DNA of 64,000 nt, taken from NCBI RefSeq assembly GCF_042956465.1, contig NZ_JBIBGL010000012.1, positions 248,001 to 312,000 of the forward strand, read 5' to 3'. Below the pieces are notes generated by a model. The model did not search any database. It was not told the DNA's origin and worked only from the letters and a program-made list of their open reading frames with translations. Made by a program: the position numbers and the translations under genes. The stretch is from Embleya sp042956465. GTDB lineage: Bacteria; Actinomycetota; Actinomycetes; Streptomycetales; Streptomycetaceae. Below, in pieces: positions 60,758 through 64,000 of this stretch. Position 1 is the first letter of the stretch, and each line of letters starts with the position of its first letter.

Positions 60758-61533
60758 GCGCGCGACCCGGCAGGGGGCTCGGCGCCCTGATCGCCACGAC
60801 GGCCGTCGTCGGCACCGTGCTCGTGTTCTATTACGGGCCCGGCGGCGGCGAGTTCGGGCCGTCGCACACCAACGTCACCGATCAGGCGGGCCCGAGCGGC
60901 GGGGGCACCTTCCGGCCCGCTCCGACCGCCGCCGGCGGTGGCGACACGAACTCCGCTCCGCCGAGCGACACTTCGGCCGGCCCGGATGCGTCCGGGTCCG
61001 GCGGGAGCGACGGCGGCGGATCGGCGCCCGGCGCGGGAGACCTCGACTGGGACACGAAGATCGAGCAACCCAGCTCCCCGGCCCGGGTGGACGGCAACAT
61101 CAACCCGGGAGTTCTGGCGGTCAGTACACCCAACGCCGGACACAACCGGCTCACGGTGGACCGGGCCGGCGGCATCGCCAAGGGTGCGCTGAATCCGATG
61201 CTGGTCCAAGACTTTCGCGGGTCGCGCAACGGGTGGACCCTCACCGGCGCGATGTCCGATTTTCGGGCGGAGGACGGAACGCGGATCGAGGCCCACAACC
61301 TCGTCTGGGATCCGTACTGCACGCCGCATCCGGGACGCGGCCCCTATCCCAGTTCGGCGAAGCCCGGAAACCGGGCGCAGTCGAGCCGTACGGCAACCCT
61401 GTGCTCGACATCGTCGTCACCGAGCATCACAGGGGGTGAATTCGACGTCGGCGCGGAGCTGACCCTGCGGCTGCCCGACCGGAACACATCCGCCGAGAGC
61501 TACTCGGCGACCCTGACGCTCACGCTCAGCTGA
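60754..61533 (+). CDS. Membrane-tethered WxL-type protein
   Basis: A protein of 259 residues. An N-terminal helix (about 8-27) with no good cleavage site acts as signal-anchor. A Gly/Ser/Pro linker (about 30-105) leads to a WxL-type domain: GALNPMLVQDFRGS, GWTLTGAMSDF (W161), LVWDPYC ... ATLC (Cys pair) and the end YSATLTLTLS. It lacks modules A-D. The ATGA overlap couples it to the neocarzinostatin-like gene; with the DUF916 gene they form a three-gene operon that may dock secreted WxL proteins. Confidence 0.85.
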   Translation: MSARPGRGLGALIATTAVVGTVLVFYYGPGGGEFGPSHTNVTDQAGPSGGGTFRPAPTAAGGGDTNSAPPSDTSAGPDASGSGGSDGGGSAPGAGDLDWDTKIEQPSSPARVDGNINPGVLAVSTPNAGHNRLTVDRAGGIAKGALNPMLVQDFRGSRNGWTLTGAMSDFRAEDGTRIEAHNLVWDPYCTPHPGRGPYPSSAKPGNRAQSSRTATLCSTSSSPSITGGEFDVGAELTLRLPDRNTSAESYSATLTLTLS

Positions 61534-61580
61534 CCAAAACGACGGGGTGAGTCCCGCCCCGACGAAGGGAGCACAACCTG

Positions 61581-62918
61581 ATGAGCAAGGCCAAGACAAG
61601 ACTCGCCATGACGGCGATCGGCGGCATGCTGATCGCCGGTGGTGGCGGCATGATCGTGTTCGCCCCGAGCGCGCAGGCCGCCGGGACGCCCTCGACGGCC
61701 ACGGTCAACATGACCTGCACGTTCCCGTCGGACCTGGGAATGGATCCCGCCACCCTGGACCTGACGTTCAAGCTGGAAGCGCCCGCCAAGGTCGCTCCGG
61801 GCCAGGACGCGGTGGTCAAGGTGGACATGGGTAAGACGGTCAACGCGCCGGTCGGGCCGATCAACGCCGGCCTCCCGTTCTCCGTGGCCATCGACACCAC
61901 GGCCACGGGTGCGTCGACGGCGCCGGTGAAGATCGCCGGCGAGGGCAAACTGCCGGCCCTCGTGAAGGGTGAGCCCATCGTCCTGCCGGCTTTCGACGCC
62001 AAGGTGCCGATCGCCGCGGGAGCCACGGACGGCAACCTCGACCTCACGCTCAAGCACATGACGCTGGTCGCCGCCGGCGCCAAGGTCGAGTGCGAGCCGA
62101 AGACGACGCCGAAGTTCCTCACGCTCAACGTGGACAAGACCGCCCCGTCCACCTCGGCTTCGCCGAGCACTTCCGCGTCGCCTTCGGACGAGCCGCCGGG
62201 TCCGCCCAACGGCAAGGAGGTCATGGCGGAGTACGCGTGTGTGACCACGGGTTCGCCGATCACGATTCCGAACACCACGCCGACCTACGGCATCACGGTG
62301 ACCATCCCGAGCACCGCCAAGAAGGGCGACAAGCTCGACATCTCGGCCAAGTTCAAGGACAACCTGGTCGGCACCACCCCCGACATCGTGGGTCTGCCGG
62401 CCACGACGATCAAGTACACCCCGAAGCTCGCGATCACCGTGAAGCAGGGGGAGACCGAGAGGTCCGTCGACGTCGTCGGGAAGCAGATGGAGGCCAAGCC
62501 GGCTCCGGGCTCCAAGCTGTACGCGGATGGCCCGCTCACCGGCAAGTTCGATGTCTGGGGCGGCGGCGACTTCAGCTTCTCCCCGGGTGTGATGACGATG
62601 GAGAGCTTCGCGCCGGCGTTCAACACCACGACCATCACCACCTGCTCGGTCACCAAGACCGCCGTCTCGGCGACCCTCGTGGCAAAGGGTGACGCGGGCA
62701 CCCCGCCGCCCAGTCTGACCCAGTCCCCCTCGGGCAGCGCCAACAGCAACGGCGGCAGCAGCACCACCACCGGCGGAACCACCGGCGACCTCGCGCACAC
62801 CGGGGCCTCCGGCGGCGGCATGACCGCGTTCGCGATGGCGGCCGGAACCGCCGTGCTCGGTGCGATCGCGCTGATGTTGTTCGTGCCGTACCGGCGGCGG
62901 ATGCGCAACCAGGTCTGA
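61581..62918 (+). CDS. Sortase-anchored LAHTG surface protein (two module A copies)
   Basis: A protein of 445 residues. Signal peptide to about 34 (QAA). Two module A-type domains follow: one with NMTCTFPSD and KVECEPK, another with EYACVTTG and ITTCSVTK. They are joined by a Ser/Pro linker and followed by a Ser/Gly/Thr stalk. The C-terminus is LAHTG (404-408), a hydrophobic helix and YRRRMRNQV. LAxTG is the class E sortase signal typical of high-GC actinobacteria. It lies 47 bp after the WxL gene and may share its operon. AAGGGAG precedes the ATG. Confidence 0.88.
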   Translation: MSKAKTRLAMTAIGGMLIAGGGGMIVFAPSAQAAGTPSTATVNMTCTFPSDLGMDPATLDLTFKLEAPAKVAPGQDAVVKVDMGKTVNAPVGPINAGLPFSVAIDTTATGASTAPVKIAGEGKLPALVKGEPIVLPAFDAKVPIAAGATDGNLDLTLKHMTLVAAGAKVECEPKTTPKFLTLNVDKTAPSTSASPSTSASPSDEPPGPPNGKEVMAEYACVTTGSPITIPNTTPTYGITVTIPSTAKKGDKLDISAKFKDNLVGTTPDIVGLPATTIKYTPKLAITVKQGETERSVDVVGKQMEAKPAPGSKLYADGPLTGKFDVWGGGDFSFSPGVMTMESFAPAFNTTTITTCSVTKTAVSATLVAKGDAGTPPPSLTQSPSGSANSNGGSSTTTGGTTGDLAHTGASGGGMTAFAMAAGTAVLGAIALMLFVPYRRRMRNQV

Positions 62919-62988
62919 CATCCGGTCCGTGCGCGCCGGAACTCGGCGTCGTAGCGGCCTCGATGGCTGAACCCAGTCGATCCGAATG

Positions 62989-63033
62989 CGAAGGGTCCCC
63001 TTGCCGGTCCTCACCCGGCCGGGGGACCCTTCG
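62989..63033 (+). terminator. Terminator of the LAHTG gene
   Basis: A perfect 12-bp outer stem (62989-63000 with 63022-63033) with a 5-bp inner hairpin (63003-63007 with 63015-63019), about 70 bp past the stop. Confidence 0.8.
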
Positions 63034-63147
63034 GCTGTATACCGGTGCCGCGAACACGCCCGCGCGCGGCACCGCACCCCATCCCACTCCCCTCACCTCG
63101 TCTCTCCCACAGGAATTCCGCCCCCACGAGAAGGAACACGACTCCCG

Positions 63148-64000
63148 ATGGCTCTCTGGGCTCCACGCATGGCGAGCGCCGTCCTCGCCCTGGGCTGCAC
63201 GGTCGGTGCGGCGCTCGCCCTCGCTCCGCCCGCCGGCGCGGCGGAACCGCTGATCGTGCAGGTGCACTGCGTCATCCCGCTGGACCAGCCCGCCGTGGAC
63301 GGTCCACAGCAGATCTCGCTGGACGCGCCGACCGATCCGGTCCGCCCCGGCGACAAGGTGAAGATCAAGGTCACCCTCGGCGGCAGCCCCGCGACCAGTC
63401 CGCTGCCGTTCCCGGGCACTCCGTTGACCCCGTCGATCCAGCTCGTCCTGTCCGGCGGCGCGAGCGGCGAACTCACGCTCCAGGGACCCAGGATGCGGGT
63501 CGACATCCCGGGTACGCCGGCGCAGATCGTGGTGCCGCCCTACGAGGGTGAGATCACCGTGCCGCTCGATGCCAAGGGCGACATCCGGCTTGCCCCGGGC
63601 AAGATGGTCACGAGTACCGCGATCTTCGGCGACCAGATCACCACGTGCTTCCCGACCACTCCGGCGCCGCCCGCGGCGACCCTCAAGGTCGACGTGGCGG
63701 GGACGGCCCCGGATGGTGCGCAGGGCAGTGCGGCGGGCCCCGGCGCCGGGCAACCTCCGGCACCGGGCGAGACGTCCGGACGGACCGCGTCACAGCCTGC
63801 GGAGAGCCCGGCCGCGAGCCCGGGCGGTGTCGCCGGGGAAGGGGCAAAGGCGAGCGGGGTCGACGTCGGGACGGTGAGCCGCGGCGAGGACGACGGAGAC
63901 GTCTCCGGCGGGACGATCGTGCTGATCGTGGTCGGCGCACTGATCCTGGTGATGGCCGCGGCCACGATGTTGTACTCGTGGCGTCGACACGAGGACGACG
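63148..64000 (+). CDS. Module A membrane-anchored surface protein (runs off the window)
   Basis: At least 284 residues, still open at the window edge. Signal peptide to about 31 (PPAGA). Module A (about 33-175) has QVHCVIPLDQ, LGGSPATSPLPFPGTPLTPSIQLVLSGGASG and TTCFPTT. A Gly/Ala/Pro linker and a membrane helix (about 259-279, GTIVLIVVGALILVMAAATML) follow, then YSWRRHEDD. There is no LPxTG-type motif before the helix, so it is membrane-held. GAAGGAAC precedes the ATG at 63148. Clearly part of the cluster, which therefore continues beyond this window. Confidence 0.85.
   Translation, partial: MALWAPRMASAVLALGCTVGAALALAPPAGAAEPLIVQVHCVIPLDQPAVDGPQQISLDAPTDPVRPGDKVKIKVTLGGSPATSPLPFPGTPLTPSIQLVLSGGASGELTLQGPRMRVDIPGTPAQIVVPPYEGEITVPLDAKGDIRLAPGKMVTSTAIFGDQITTCFPTTPAPPAATLKVDVAGTAPDGAQGSAAGPGAGQPPAPGETSGRTASQPAESPAASPGGVAGEGAKASGVDVGTVSRGEDDGDVSGGTIVLIVVGALILVMAAATMLYSWRRHEDD

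Noticed and set aside
37919..63900. Chaplin, rodlin or S-layer (SLH) gene cluster
   Set aside because: The proteins lack chaplin-type short hydrophobic domains and SLH motifs; the WxL-type and sorting motifs explain them better.

Overview
This is a GC-rich actinomycete chromosome segment, most likely from Streptomycetaceae or a close relative. It has strong G/C third-position bias, many GTG starts, ATGA/GTGA overlaps between coupled genes, and an actinobacterial gene order. The genus cannot be fixed from the sequence alone.

0-37.8 kb is ordinary core genome. An ABC exporter with a two-component system (990-4537) and a secreted CBM2-GH18 protein come first. Next is a block whose order parallels the Mycobacterium tuberculosis Rv1202-Rv1232c neighbourhood: ferredoxin and dapC, dapE, a LOG-family protein, folP, a DivIVA-like protein, tag, a DUF3117 protein, an O-methyltransferase, sigE, rseA, htrA, tatB, mrp, a DUF1003 protein and an MgtE-N/CBS protein. 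sigE-rseA-htrA-tatB looks like an envelope-stress module. Then come two paralogous lipoproteins, a CitE-like lyase, a SigB/F-type sigma factor with divergent STAS and RsbW-like partner-switching genes, and gltX.

37.9-64 kb is a single-theme accessory region: 16 genes for exported or membrane-bound surface proteins and no recognisable metabolic enzyme. Eight proteins end in a ~95-residue domain with a G-W-x-L-T motif followed by a closing (S/T)-x-x-LTL strand. This strongly resembles the WxL domain of Firmicutes wall-bound proteins, but the second Trp is replaced by Leu. In the same cluster sit a DUF916 (WxL-interacting) membrane protein at 57654, an LPKTG protein at 54574, an LAHTG protein at 61581, and proteins built from shared N-terminal modules. 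I call these module A (one long-range Cys pair), module B (also a Cys pair), module C (Ig-like with a close Cys pair, resembling the neocarzinostatin fold) and module D (IPT-like). No sortase is visible. I read the region as an actinobacterial WxL-type surface system; this is the main discovery candidate.

The cluster also appears to have its own regulation. Seven intergenic regions hold a TTGAC(T/A) box, a 16-18 bp spacer and a -10 hexamer ending in AAT. Five of these have a 14-bp TGnAAC-NN-GTTnCA inverted repeat (LacI-operator-like) just downstream of the predicted start of transcription. A second palindrome, GACACGTGTC, occurs four times in cluster intergenic DNA. Nearly every gene ends in a strong inverted repeat.

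Other items: a ~190-bp MITE-like element abutting the dapE stop codon (11136-11326), an AT-rich operator at a tetR gene (28356-28395), and a possible ATT start codon in the O-methyltransferase gene. I saw no tRNA, rRNA, CRISPR array, complete insertion sequence or origin.
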